Shown piece after piece: positions 56,163 to 63,874 of a stretch of DNA of 64,000 bases. The DNA comes from Paenibacillus sp. 453mf. Lineage in GTDB: Bacteria; Bacillota; Bacilli; Paenibacillales; Paenibacillaceae. The DNA is taken from the NCBI RefSeq assembly GCF_900116105.1, contig NZ_FPAC01000001.1, positions 982,862 to 1,046,861 on the forward strand, in the 5' to 3' direction. Position numbers and translations under genes: made by a program. Each line of letters opens with the position of its first letter. Position 1 is the stretch's first letter. The notes under the pieces are model-generated. The model saw nothing but the letters and a program-made list of their open reading frames with translations. It did no database searches and was not told the DNA's origin.

Positions 56163-56206
56163 GAATCAATTTCATAAAACATAAACAGGTAATATGAAAT
56201 TGATTC
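56163..56206 (+). repeat. Perfect 14-base inverted repeat upstream of the SleB-like gene
   Basis: GAATCAATTTCATA (56163-56176) and TATGAAATTGATTC (56193-56206) are exact complements with a 16-base spacer. There is no T run. It lies just downstream of the sigma-G-like promoter, so it would be an operator or a hairpin at the start of the mRNA. The left arm also occurs at 26311-26324. Confidence 0.75.
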
Positions 56207-56240
56207 TCAAGAGAACATTAAAGAAAGGTAGATTCTACTC

Positions 56241-57089
56241 ATGCGAAAAATCAATCTATGGATTCTTGCCGGCATCATCTTGATCTCAGCGACTTCATAT
56301 CGTGTTCTGCTGAAGACAGATCATGAGGTTTCACGAGCTGAATCCAGTATCCAGCATCAACCGCAGGAAGCCGAGGCTATCCCTACTTTTAGTCAGAATG
56401 AAGTCAGATACGGCTCGTCCGGAAAGGATGTATATGAGCTACAGGGCCGTCTCAAATATTTGGGTTATTACTATGGTAAAGTAGACAGCGATTTTGGTGA
56501 AAAAACCTTGGGATCGGTTAAATGGTTCCAATCCGAATTCGGAATGAAGGCTGATGGAATCGTCGGAGCAAGCACAAAGCTGAAGCTGTATAATGCAACG
56601 AAGGATTGGCGTCCAACTGAACCAGGACCAGGGCTTGTCTACTCTGGCGGTGGAGGTAAAGGCGGAAACACAGGACAGGGTAACAACACAGGTGGCACTG
56701 ATAACAGCATGGGCAGCAACAACTCGCTCGGTCTAACGGAGAATGAGATTAAGCTGATGGCCAATGCAGTATACGGAGAGGCGCGTGGCGAGCCTTTTGA
56801 AGGACAGGTCGCGGTGGCTGCGGTTATTTTGAACCGAGTAAAGGCTCCGCAATTTCCGGATACACCTTCAGGCGTAATATTCGAGCCTAGAGCTTTTACA
56901 GCAGTTGCTGACGGACAAATTTGGCTCGAGCCAAATGAACAAGCTAGAAAAGCAGTGATGCAAGCAATTGACGGTTGGGATCCAACAGGAGGCTGCTTGT
57001 ATTACTTCAACCCTAGAACAGCGACCTCGCCTTGGATCTGGACACGCGAGCAAGTAAAGACAATTGGTCAGCATATATTCTGTATGTAA
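56241..57089 (+). CDS. SleB-type spore cortex-lytic hydrolase
   Basis: Predicted germination-specific lytic enzyme acting on muramic-lactam cortex peptidoglycan. An N-terminal signal or anchor is at about residues 5-22. A PG_binding_1 domain is at residues 56-118 (YGSSGKDVYELQGRLKYLGY). A Gly/Asn-rich linker leads to a Hydrolase_2 (SleB/CwlJ) domain at about residues 167-282 with the catalytic E180 in YGEARGE, then AAVILNRVKAPQFPDTPSGV in the core and a final GQHIFC. The architecture matches SleB rather than CwlJ, which lacks the binding domain. A sigma-G-like promoter upstream supports a sporulation role. Confidence 0.9.
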   Translation: MRKINLWILAGIILISATSYRVLLKTDHEVSRAESSIQHQPQEAEAIPTFSQNEVRYGSSGKDVYELQGRLKYLGYYYGKVDSDFGEKTLGSVKWFQSEFGMKADGIVGASTKLKLYNATKDWRPTEPGPGLVYSGGGGKGGNTGQGNNTGGTDNSMGSNNSLGLTENEIKLMANAVYGEARGEPFEGQVAVAAVILNRVKAPQFPDTPSGVIFEPRAFTAVADGQIWLEPNEQARKAVMQAIDGWDPTGGCLYYFNPRTATSPWIWTREQVKTIGQHIFCM

Positions 57090-57118
57090 GTTATAGAATG
57101 GGGATGACTGGGGCGAAC

Positions 57119-57180
57119 AGCATATAAGCCTACCTTCATGCCGTTTAACTTATATGCTCACTTTGGCAATCGGCGGCATG
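57119..57180 (+). repeat. Two interleaved inverted repeats after the SleB-like gene
   Basis: AGCATATAAG (57119-57128) pairs with CTTATATGCT (57149-57158). CATGCCG (57137-57143) pairs with CGGCATG (57174-57180). The arms alternate A-B-A'-B', so they can form a pseudoknot or exclude each other. Neither is followed by a T run. Confidence 0.5.
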
Positions 57181-57188
57181 TCCTCCGG

Positions 57189-57218
57189 TTGCTTCTGTGC
57201 TTTTAGATCGGTTAGAAT
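57189..57218 (+). promoter_or_regulatory. Candidate promoter for the ymfF-ymfH unit
   Basis: TTGCTT (57189-57194) and TAGAAT (57213-57218) are 18 bases apart, about 50 bases before ymfF. Confidence 0.45.
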
Positions 57219-57265
57219 GATGAGATATAAGAAAATTATGACAAACAATAAAGGGGTTTTGGAAC

Positions 57266-58546
57266 TTGACTAAAACAGGATTTGAACGTGGCAGCAATCA
57301 GCATATTCGCATACACGTGCTGCCCACCAAGCGTTTTAAGACGTTTGCCATATCCCTCTATGTAGGGTCACCTCTTAAAGAAGATACCGTTACCAGCACA
57401 GCGCTTATTCCCTTTGTGCTTCGCAGAGGAACCGAGTCCTATCCAGAGACGATTCAATTCCGTGAGCAGCTTGAGGAGATGTATGGGGCGGGATTTGGTT
57501 TTGACGTATATAAACGAGGGGATCATCAAATTATCCAATTCCGTATGGATACCATCAATGACTCCTTTGTGCAGAGCAGCGAAAGTTTGCTGGATCGTTC
57601 GTTCTCTTTCTTGGGTGAAGTCGTAACAAATCCAGCCAAAGAAAATGGCCAGTTCCGCTCTTCTTATGTTCAAGCCGAACGCGAAACCGTACGCAAGCGC
57701 CTCGAATCCATCGTAAATGACAAGATGAGATATGCAGCTGAGCGATGTATTGAAGAGATGTGCAAGAATGAACCTTACCGTCTGCATCCGCTGGGTGAAC
57801 GCAAAGAACTGGATCACATTAATGCGGCGGCTCTATATTCTTCATATGAAGAGTGGATTAATAATGCCGGAATGGACTTGTATGTTGTTGGGGATACGAC
57901 GTTCGAAGAGGTAGAGGGCCTCGTTCAGAAATACTTCCATTTGAATCGTGATCATTCTTTTGAATACAAGACGGAAACAGGTCATCATGATCGCCGTGAT
58001 GTTCAGACCGTAGTAGAAAAATTGAATGTAAGCCAGGGTAAGCTTAATATGGGCCTGCGAACTTCGATTACATACGGAGATGACCAGTACGCTTCAGCAC
58101 TGACATATAACGGAATACTCGGAGGATATCCACATTCCAAGCTCTTCGTTAATGTTCGTGAGAAGCACAGTTTGGCTTACTACGCATCCTCTAGATATGA
58201 CGGTCACAAAGGTATCGCAACGATTCAATCAGGCATTGAAATTCCTAATTATGAAAAAGCAGTTGAGATTATTCATCAGCAGCTTGCTGATCTGAAGGCA
58301 GGGGTCATCAGCGATTTGGAGCTGAATCAGACCAAGGCGATGATCCGTAATTTGCTGAAAGAAATTCAGGATTCTGCGTTTGAGATGATCTCGTATGATT
58401 TCAATCGGGTGTTATCCGGCAAGGAACGCACGACGCAGGAGCTGCTGGAACAGATCGAAGCATTATCAAAGTCAGATATCCAGAAGGCAGCGGATACATT
58501 TGAGCTGGATACGATTTATTTCTTGAGAGATCAGAAGGGGGAATGA
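57266..58546 (+). CDS. ymfF: M16-family peptidase homologue without zinc motif (YmfF)
   Basis: A 426-residue insulinase-fold protein. The N-terminal region where an HxxEH zinc motif should fall reads PFVLRRGTESYPETIQFREQ, with no His-x-x-Glu-His. The second half retains the NVREKHSLAYYASSRYD block that contacts substrate in the family. It is therefore likely the non-catalytic partner of YmfH, encoded 3 bases downstream, as in heterodimeric M16 enzymes. TTG start with AAGGGG upstream. Confidence 0.9.
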   Translation: MTKTGFERGSNQHIRIHVLPTKRFKTFAISLYVGSPLKEDTVTSTALIPFVLRRGTESYPETIQFREQLEEMYGAGFGFDVYKRGDHQIIQFRMDTINDSFVQSSESLLDRSFSFLGEVVTNPAKENGQFRSSYVQAERETVRKRLESIVNDKMRYAAERCIEEMCKNEPYRLHPLGERKELDHINAAALYSSYEEWINNAGMDLYVVGDTTFEEVEGLVQKYFHLNRDHSFEYKTETGHHDRRDVQTVVEKLNVSQGKLNMGLRTSITYGDDQYASALTYNGILGGYPHSKLFVNVREKHSLAYYASSRYDGHKGIATIQSGIEIPNYEKAVEIIHQQLADLKAGVISDLELNQTKAMIRNLLKEIQDSAFEMISYDFNRVLSGKERTTQELLEQIEALSKSDIQKAADTFELDTIYFLRDQKGE

Positions 58547-58549
58547 CCG

Positions 58550-59830
58550 GTGGAGAGCATACGGTATGAACACCTGCAGGAAACTTTATATTATGAAGTG
58601 ATGGACAACGGACTCTCCGTATATGTACTGCCGAAGCCGGGCTTTGAGAAGACCTACGCTACATTTGCGACAAGGTTTGGGTCTGTGGACAATCACTTTA
58701 AAGTGGAGGGCAATGAGGAGCAGCGTGTCCCAGATGGGATTGCCCATTTTTTGGAGCATAAAATGTTTGAAGAGCCGGAAGGTGATATTTTTGCTGCCTT
58801 CGCTTCCAATGGGGCTTCCGCCAACGCTTTTACGAGCTTTGATCAAACAGTATACCTGTTTTCGGCTACAGAGAATGTCAACAAGAATATCGAAACTTTG
58901 ATTAATTTTGTGCAAAATCCATATTTCACAGATGAAAATGTCAACAAAGAAAAAGGGATTATCGGTCAGGAAATCAACATGTATAAGGATAATCCAGATT
59001 GGCGAGTTTATTTTGGATTAATTGAGGCCATGTTCCAGAAACACCCGGTTCGGATCGATATTGCGGGAACGGTTGATTCCATCAGCACCATTACGAAGGA
59101 AACGTTGTACGATTGCTACAATGCATTTTATCATCCGAGCAACATGCTGCTATTTGTTGTAGGCGGTGTAGATGCAGAAGAAGTCATGGACCTTGTCAGG
59201 GAGAATCAAGCGAACAAAAATTATGATAAGCAAGGAAGAATAGAGCGCCTGTTTGATCAAGAGCCGACTGAAGTTGGAGAGAAGCGGCGCGAAGCAAAAC
59301 TTGCGGTTTCACTACCTAAATGCTTATTTGGTTTCAAAGAAGATACAAAGGGTCTGCGCGGGGAAGAGCTTCTGCGTGAAGATTTGACAACAAGATTGAT
59401 GATGGATTTGCTATTTGGATCAAGTACAGAGCTTTATCAGAAGCTGTATGATGAAGATTTAATATCTGACGGCTTTGGTCATGAATATAACAGCTCACCT
59501 CAGTATCGATTCTCTGCCATCGGAGGGGACACCAAGGATCCTGATCTGCTGCTCTCCCGGGTTCGTGCGGAAGTGGAGGAGATCCAGAAGAGGGGCTTTG
59601 ATGCAGCTCATTTTGAACGTACACGCAAAAAGAAAATGGGTGGTTACCTTCGAATGCTGAATTCACCCGAGAGTATTGCACATGAATTTACCCGTTATCA
59701 ATTTAGAGGCGGGGATTTATTTAATGTGCTGCCGATATATGAGTCCATTACACTGAAGGATGTAAACAGACGTCTCAAAGAACATGTGAATTGGGAGCAG
59801 TTAGCCATATCATTGGTGGTGAGTCCTTAA
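58550..59830 (+). CDS. ymfH: M16-family zinc metallopeptidase (YmfH)
   Basis: A 426-residue protease with the inverted zinc motif HFLEH at residues 66-70 (H66, E69, H70) followed by GASANAFTSFDQTVY and the distal ligand region GQEINMYKDNPDWR. It probably pairs with YmfF. It starts with GTG 3 bases after ymfF, with AAGGGGGAA as the binding site, and shares a base with the ymfI start (TAATG). Confidence 0.93.
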   Translation: MESIRYEHLQETLYYEVMDNGLSVYVLPKPGFEKTYATFATRFGSVDNHFKVEGNEEQRVPDGIAHFLEHKMFEEPEGDIFAAFASNGASANAFTSFDQTVYLFSATENVNKNIETLINFVQNPYFTDENVNKEKGIIGQEINMYKDNPDWRVYFGLIEAMFQKHPVRIDIAGTVDSISTITKETLYDCYNAFYHPSNMLLFVVGGVDAEEVMDLVRENQANKNYDKQGRIERLFDQEPTEVGEKRREAKLAVSLPKCLFGFKEDTKGLRGEELLREDLTTRLMMDLLFGSSTELYQKLYDEDLISDGFGHEYNSSPQYRFSAIGGDTKDPDLLLSRVRAEVEEIQKRGFDAAHFERTRKKKMGGYLRMLNSPESIAHEFTRYQFRGGDLFNVLPIYESITLKDVNRRLKEHVNWEQLAISLVVSP

Positions 59831-60600
59831 TGGAGAGAGAAACCGGATCCTTCATGAAGCCTATTCTGGAAACAACGGTTCTGGTTACAGGAGCAAGCAG
59901 GGGAATTGGAGCTTCCATTGCAGAACGATTCGCAAGCATTGGCATGAATGTGGTTATTCACTACATGAACTCTCACGAGGCTGCGAATGAAGTGGCGAGA
60001 CGCTGCATGGATCACGGCGGCAGAATCATGACCGTATCTGCTGATTTGCGGAGCAAGGAACAAATTGAAAGAATGTATGAGAAGCTGGAGCACCATAACA
60101 TGCTGCCCGATATTCTTGTGAACAATGCGGGAGTGAGTCATTATGGACTGCTGAGTGATGTGTCTGAGGAAGAATGGGACGCGGTTATGGCGCTCAATTT
60201 AAAGGGTGTGTTCATGTGCACCCAGATGTTTATGCCACACATGATATCACAGCGTTATGGGCGTATTATAAATGTTTCTTCAATTTGGGGAATATCAGGT
60301 GCCTCCTGTGAGGTGCTCTATTCAACAACGAAGGGCGGTATCAATGCCTTCACTAAAGCGCTCGCCAAGGAGCTGGCTCCTTCAGGAGTAACAGTTAATG
60401 CTGTTGCCCCAGGTGCTGTGGAGACAGAAATGATGCAGTCATTTGATGCGGATGAGATCAAGTCGATTGAAGAGGAGATTCCGGCAGGCAGATTGGCAAA
60501 GCCGGATGAAATCTCTTCGCTGGTTTACTTCCTGGCACTGCCGGAGTCGGGTTACATTAATGGTCAGATTATATCGCCGAACGGCGGCTGGCTGACATAA
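59830..60600 (+). CDS. ymfI: SDR-family oxidoreductase (YmfI)
   Basis: Short-chain dehydrogenase/reductase of FabG type. It has the cofactor motif TGASRGIG near residue 21, NNAGVSHYG, and the catalytic Ser-Tyr-Lys set in NVSSIWG and YSTTKGG. It ends with PGAVETEMM and YINGQIISPNGGWLT. The substrate is unknown; an EF-P modification role (5-aminopentanol reduction) has been described for B. subtilis YmfI. The ATG at 59830 shares a base with the ymfH stop and gives 256 residues; an ATG at 59854 is also possible. Confidence 0.9.
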   Translation: MERETGSFMKPILETTVLVTGASRGIGASIAERFASIGMNVVIHYMNSHEAANEVARRCMDHGGRIMTVSADLRSKEQIERMYEKLEHHNMLPDILVNNAGVSHYGLLSDVSEEEWDAVMALNLKGVFMCTQMFMPHMISQRYGRIINVSSIWGISGASCEVLYSTTKGGINAFTKALAKELAPSGVTVNAVAPGAVETEMMQSFDADEIKSIEEEIPAGRLAKPDEISSLVYFLALPESGYINGQIISPNGGWLT

Positions 60601-60704
60601 CGATCTGTTGTATAAACTCACCAGTATATTAGAAACTTTATCTGCTCATATTAACTACTGCCCACTTTTTAAATCTCATGCTTTGTGCAAAGGAGGATTT
60701 AATA

Positions 60705-60959
60705 ATGTCAACAGTAGTGAGTAACTATGATGCATGGAAGAAGTTTCTAGGTGAGCGTGTCGTGCAAGCCGAAAAATTGGGGATGAGCCAAGATGTCATT
60801 AACAAATTGGCCTATGAGATTGGTGATTTCCTTGATGAGAAAGTCGATCCTGCTAACCATTCCAACCGCGCATTAAAAGAACTGTGGGATGTTGGCGATG
60901 ATGAAGAACGTCGCACTATCGCAAAACTTATGGTCAAATTGGCCAAGAAAAATGCATAA
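60705..60959 (+). CDS. DUF3243 family protein (YmfJ type)
   Basis: An 84-residue acidic helical protein with the DUF3243 pattern: NYDAWKKFLGERVVQAEKLGM, then IGDFLDEKVDPANHSNRALKELW and RRTIAKLMVKL. Its function is unknown. The ATG at 60705 has AAAGGAGG just upstream; the frame extends nine codons further without a site. It occupies the ymfJ position after ymfI. Confidence 0.88.
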   Translation: MSTVVSNYDAWKKFLGERVVQAEKLGMSQDVINKLAYEIGDFLDEKVDPANHSNRALKELWDVGDDEERRTIAKLMVKLAKKNA

Positions 60960-60973
60960 CTAATGCATAGGAG

Positions 60974-60996
60974 AGCTCCCGTAAGGGGGCTTTTCT
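60974..60996 (+). terminator. Intrinsic terminator after the DUF3243 gene
   Basis: AGCTCCC (60974-60980) and GGGGGCT (60985-60991) form a 7-base stem (one G-U) with a GTAA tetraloop, followed by TTTTCTCT. Confidence 0.7.
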
Positions 60997-61017
60997 CTAA
61001 TTGTTACATTCGTGTTC

Positions 61018-61046
61018 TTGTAATTCATTTTCATTTTATATATCAT
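61018..61046 (+). promoter_or_regulatory. Candidate promoter for the DUF3388 gene
   Basis: TTGTAA (61018-61023) and TATCAT (61041-61046) are 17 bases apart. A hairpin ACATTTTT-CTTAT-AAAAATGT follows at 61081-61101 in the leader. Confidence 0.45.
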
Positions 61047-61147
61047 TAGATAGACCCGTGTTTGATGGATGTCAGATGCAACATTTTTCTTATAAAAATG
61101 TGCTGATTATGTCGAATGATGAGGAATAAGGCTTCAGAGGTGTTTAA

Positions 61148-61915
61148 ATGGAGTACAAACAGTGGTATATGGAATATAAAATACATAAGAACAGACCTGG
61201 TTTGTTGGGAGACATTGCTTCAATGCTGGGTATGCTCGAAGTGAACATTTTGACGATAAACGGAGTCGAGGGCAAAACAAGAGGTATGCTTCTTGAGTCG
61301 GACGACGATGAGAAAATAAAGCTTCTTGGAGAAATGCTCAAGAAGGTTAACAATATTACGGTGACTGCGCTCCGTGCGCCGCGGCTTGTCGATATTTTGG
61401 CCGTGCGACATGGCAGATATATTGATCGCGATTCTGATGACCGGAAAACGTTCCGTTTTACCCGTGATGAGCTTGGGCTCCTCGTGGACTTTTTGGGTGA
61501 AGTATTCAAGAGAGAAGGTAATCATGTCATTGGACTTCGCGGAATGCCGCGAGTGGGTAAGACAGAATCCATTATTGCCGGCAGTGTTTGCGCAATGAAG
61601 CGATGGACCTTTGTTTCTTCTACACTCCTTCGTCAAACGATTAGAAGTCAGATGTCTGAGGACGAGATGAACCCGAACAACGTATTTATAATTGATGGTA
61701 TTGTGAGCACAATAAGATCCAACGAAAAACACTACAATTTGCTGCAAGAGATTATGAATATGCCTAGTACTAAGGTTATTGAGCACCCTGACATTTTTGT
61801 TCAGGAATCTGAGTATGACTACAATGATTTTGATATTATTATTGAGCTTCGCAATAATCCGGATGAAGAGATTTTATATGATACATTTACTGCGAATTAT
61901 ACAGACGATCTTTAG
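61148..61915 (+). CDS. DUF3388 family protein with ACT-like and P-loop regions (YmfK type)
   Basis: A 255-residue cytosolic protein of unknown function. Residues 1-78 look like an ACT domain (YKIHKNRPGLLGDIASMLGML, cut here as one 21-residue region at 10-30 with key R16, P17, G18). A second region starts near residue 100, and a Walker A-like P-loop GMPRVGKT is at residues 132-139. A possible Walker B, NVFIIDGIV, lies near residue 180. This suggests a ligand-sensing NTPase. AGAGGTG precedes the ATG. Confidence 0.85.
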   Translation: MEYKQWYMEYKIHKNRPGLLGDIASMLGMLEVNILTINGVEGKTRGMLLESDDDEKIKLLGEMLKKVNNITVTALRAPRLVDILAVRHGRYIDRDSDDRKTFRFTRDELGLLVDFLGEVFKREGNHVIGLRGMPRVGKTESIIAGSVCAMKRWTFVSSTLLRQTIRSQMSEDEMNPNNVFIIDGIVSTIRSNEKHYNLLQEIMNMPSTKVIEHPDIFVQESEYDYNDFDIIIELRNNPDEEILYDTFTANYTDDL

Positions 61916-61992
61916 GATTAATATGACAATTTAAAGGAATGTGTTTATATATAAGCATCTTAGTGAATACGAAAGAATGAGGAGGAATTGGC

Positions 61993-62973
61993 ATGTCTGA
62001 ACTGGGTCAGCAGTTGAAGGAGGCCCGGCTGCAAAAAGGATTGAGTCTTGATGACGTTCAAGAGATGACAAAGATTAGAAAGAGGTATCTCGAAGCGATT
62101 GAATCAGGTGACTACAAAGTGCTGCCAGGCAGCTTTTATGTACGGGCGTTTATTAAGACCTATGCAGAGACGGTGGGCTTAAATCCTGAGGAGCTGCTGG
62201 AAGGTCACAAGAAGGATGTTCCGGTCCCTGAGCAGGAAGCTACCATGGAGCCTGTCATGCAGAAGCGTTCCAGCCGTCCACAAGCAGAACGGAACAATAA
62301 ATGGCTGTCTATTGTTCTGCCATGGACTTTTTTAGCTTTAATTTTGGTTCTTATTTATTTCTATTGGGTGCCTACCTTAAACCAGGCAGAAGATCCAAAC
62401 GAGCCATCTACAGAACAAACGGATAATCAGCCTGCGCCGAATACACCTGAGCCTGGGACTGGTGAGGATGCTGAAGAAACAAGTTCTGAAGTAGGTGGCG
62501 GCGATCCGAACGGTGAAGAGAATCCGGATGCAACAGCTCCTGAAGAGGGGGCAGGCCAGGAAGAAGAGTCTGTAGAAGATGTTCCTGTTACCGTTACAGA
62601 AAGCGGCACTTCAGGCAACATTACGATTTTTGATGTGACGGGCGGAAGTGCGGAAGAGCCAATTACGGTTGAGATCAACGCTTCTGGCGGAAGCTGGCTC
62701 GAAGTTTATAAAGGTGAGAATTCGAGCGGAGAACAACTGGTGTATGGCAATACAGTTGCTGGAGATCAGCATAGCTTTGAATTGACTTCAGAGGGGATGT
62801 ACATTAAGTCAGGCTATGCCCCTGCGACGGAAATTACCGTGAATGGTCAAGTGGTGACTGATGGCAAGACGACGAATCGGATTCTGCTTCAGCTTGCTGA
62901 AGGTGAAGGCAGTGAGGATGCCCAAGATGACGCGAACAGCGATAGCGCAGCTGGATCTGAAGACGGTCAGTAA
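61993..62973 (+). CDS. rodZ: RodZ-family cytoskeletal/HTH membrane protein (YmfM)
   Basis: Links MreB to the envelope and helps maintain rod shape. It has an N-terminal helix-turn-helix (residues 1-70, LGQQLKEARLQKGLSLDDVQ), a basic juxtamembrane stretch, one membrane helix at about residues 105-126, an extracellular Glu/Pro/Thr-rich linker and a C-terminal DUF4115 beta domain (residues about 195-300, with GGSWLEVYKGENSSGEQLVY). It is followed by a terminator. Confidence 0.93.
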   Translation: MSELGQQLKEARLQKGLSLDDVQEMTKIRKRYLEAIESGDYKVLPGSFYVRAFIKTYAETVGLNPEELLEGHKKDVPVPEQEATMEPVMQKRSSRPQAERNNKWLSIVLPWTFLALILVLIYFYWVPTLNQAEDPNEPSTEQTDNQPAPNTPEPGTGEDAEETSSEVGGGDPNGEENPDATAPEEGAGQEEESVEDVPVTVTESGTSGNITIFDVTGGSAEEPITVEINASGGSWLEVYKGENSSGEQLVYGNTVAGDQHSFELTSEGMYIKSGYAPATEITVNGQVVTDGKTTNRILLQLAEGEGSEDAQDDANSDSAAGSEDGQ

Positions 62974-62989
62974 AATAGGACTCATTCCA

Positions 62990-63021
62990 ACATGTACAGC
63001 GCATTCGCTGTACATGTTTTT
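62990..63021 (+). terminator. Intrinsic terminator after rodZ
   Basis: ACATGTACAGCG (62990-63001) and CGCTGTACATGT (63006-63017) form a perfect 12-base stem with a CATT loop, then five T. Confidence 0.92.
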
Positions 63022-63056
63022 ACGAGATATCGTTGCACAAGCTGTAAGGAACATGA

Positions 63057-63102
63057 TTAGACTTCGCATTTATTGTTTCAATATAATGGTACACGAAACA
63101 AT
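63057..63102 (+). promoter_or_regulatory. Possible promoter with flanking inverted repeat before yajQ
   Basis: TATAAT (63082-63087) lies between the exact complements ATTGTTTC (63072-63079) and GAAACAAT (63095-63102). The -35 candidate TTAGAC (63057-63062) is weak with a 19-base spacer. The arrangement resembles an operator over a -10 box. Confidence 0.35.
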
Positions 63103-63152
63103 TTCATATGATTTACACAAGGTCAGATTACATGAAGGGAAGTGTTTTTTAC

Positions 63153-63644
63153 ATGAGTTCAGAAAGTTCATTTGATATTGTATCCAAACTCGATTTGGCA
63201 GAATTAACGAATGCGGTGACACAGGCAGAGAAAGAAATAGCGAGTCGTTATGATTTTAAGGGGAGCAAGAGCAGCCTGAAGATCGAGAAGGACGCGCTAA
63301 TTATTGTGTCCGATGATGAATATAAACTGAATGCAGTTATTGATGTCCTTCAATCCAAGATGGTGAAGAGAGGTCTGCCTCTCAAAAATTTGGATTACGG
63401 TAAAGTAGAGCCGGCTTCTATGGGAACGGTAAGACAACGTCTTGGCTTCAAGCAAGGAATTGACCAGGACAATGCGAAGAAGATCAACATTCTTATTCGT
63501 GATTCCAAACTGAAGGTGAAGAGCCAGATTCAAGGAGATCAAATCCGCGTTACTGGAAAAAGCAAAAATGATCTTCAAGCGATTATTCAATTGCTGCGAT
63601 CAAGTGATCTTCCGTTGGATCTGCAATTTACGAATATGAAGTAA
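63153..63644 (+). CDS. YajQ family nucleotide-binding protein
   Basis: A 163-residue YajQ/DUF520 protein reported to bind nucleotides (cyclic di-GMP in some species) and RNA-like ligands. Signature blocks are [32 protein letters not shown] and [11 protein letters not shown]. The ATG at 63153 has GAAGGGAAGTG upstream and gives the standard family length; the frame extends 15 codons further to 63108 without support. Confidence 0.92.
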   Translation: MSSESSFDIVSKLDLAELTNAVTQAEKEIASRYDFKGSKSSLKIEKDALIIVSDDEYKLNAVIDVLQSKMVKRGLPLKNLDYGKVEPASMGTVRQRLGFKQGIDQDNAKKINILIRDSKLKVKSQIQGDQIRVTGKSKNDLQAIIQLLRSSDLPLDLQFTNMK

Positions 63645-63681
63645 ACCGCTGTTTCTGTTAATTTATCGCCTATAAATGATG

Positions 63682-63711
63682 CGAAATGAAACGGTTCATT
63701 TCGTTCCTCTT
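63682..63711 (+). terminator. Hairpin after yajQ, probable weak terminator
   Basis: CGAAATGAA (63682-63690) and TTCATTTCG (63695-63703) form a perfect 9-base stem with an ACGG loop, followed by the imperfect T tract TTCCTCTT. Confidence 0.5.
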
Positions 63712-63725
63712 AACGTATGTCTTTT

Positions 63726-63754
63726 TTGACATGTATATTGGTGTATAATATACT
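63726..63754 (+). promoter_or_regulatory. Promoter for pgsA
   Basis: A perfect -35 TTGACA (63726-63731) and TATACT (63749-63754) are 17 bases apart. It gives pgsA its own promoter with a leader of about 115 bases. Confidence 0.75.
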
Positions 63755-63874
63755 CGGTGGGGACTTATACAGACGAATGTTTGTTATTAACATTACATAT
63801 CTTAGGCAAAAAAGACTTGGAGCAAGAAGGATGGTTGTTCCTAATAGTACGATGTAAAGGGGAGGCGCTTTTTT

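Noticed and set aside
63726-63749. TTGACA with the perfect TATAAT at 63744-63749 as a promoter
   Set aside because: The spacer is only 12 bases. The overlapping TATACT at 63749-63754 gives the correct 17 bases and was used instead.
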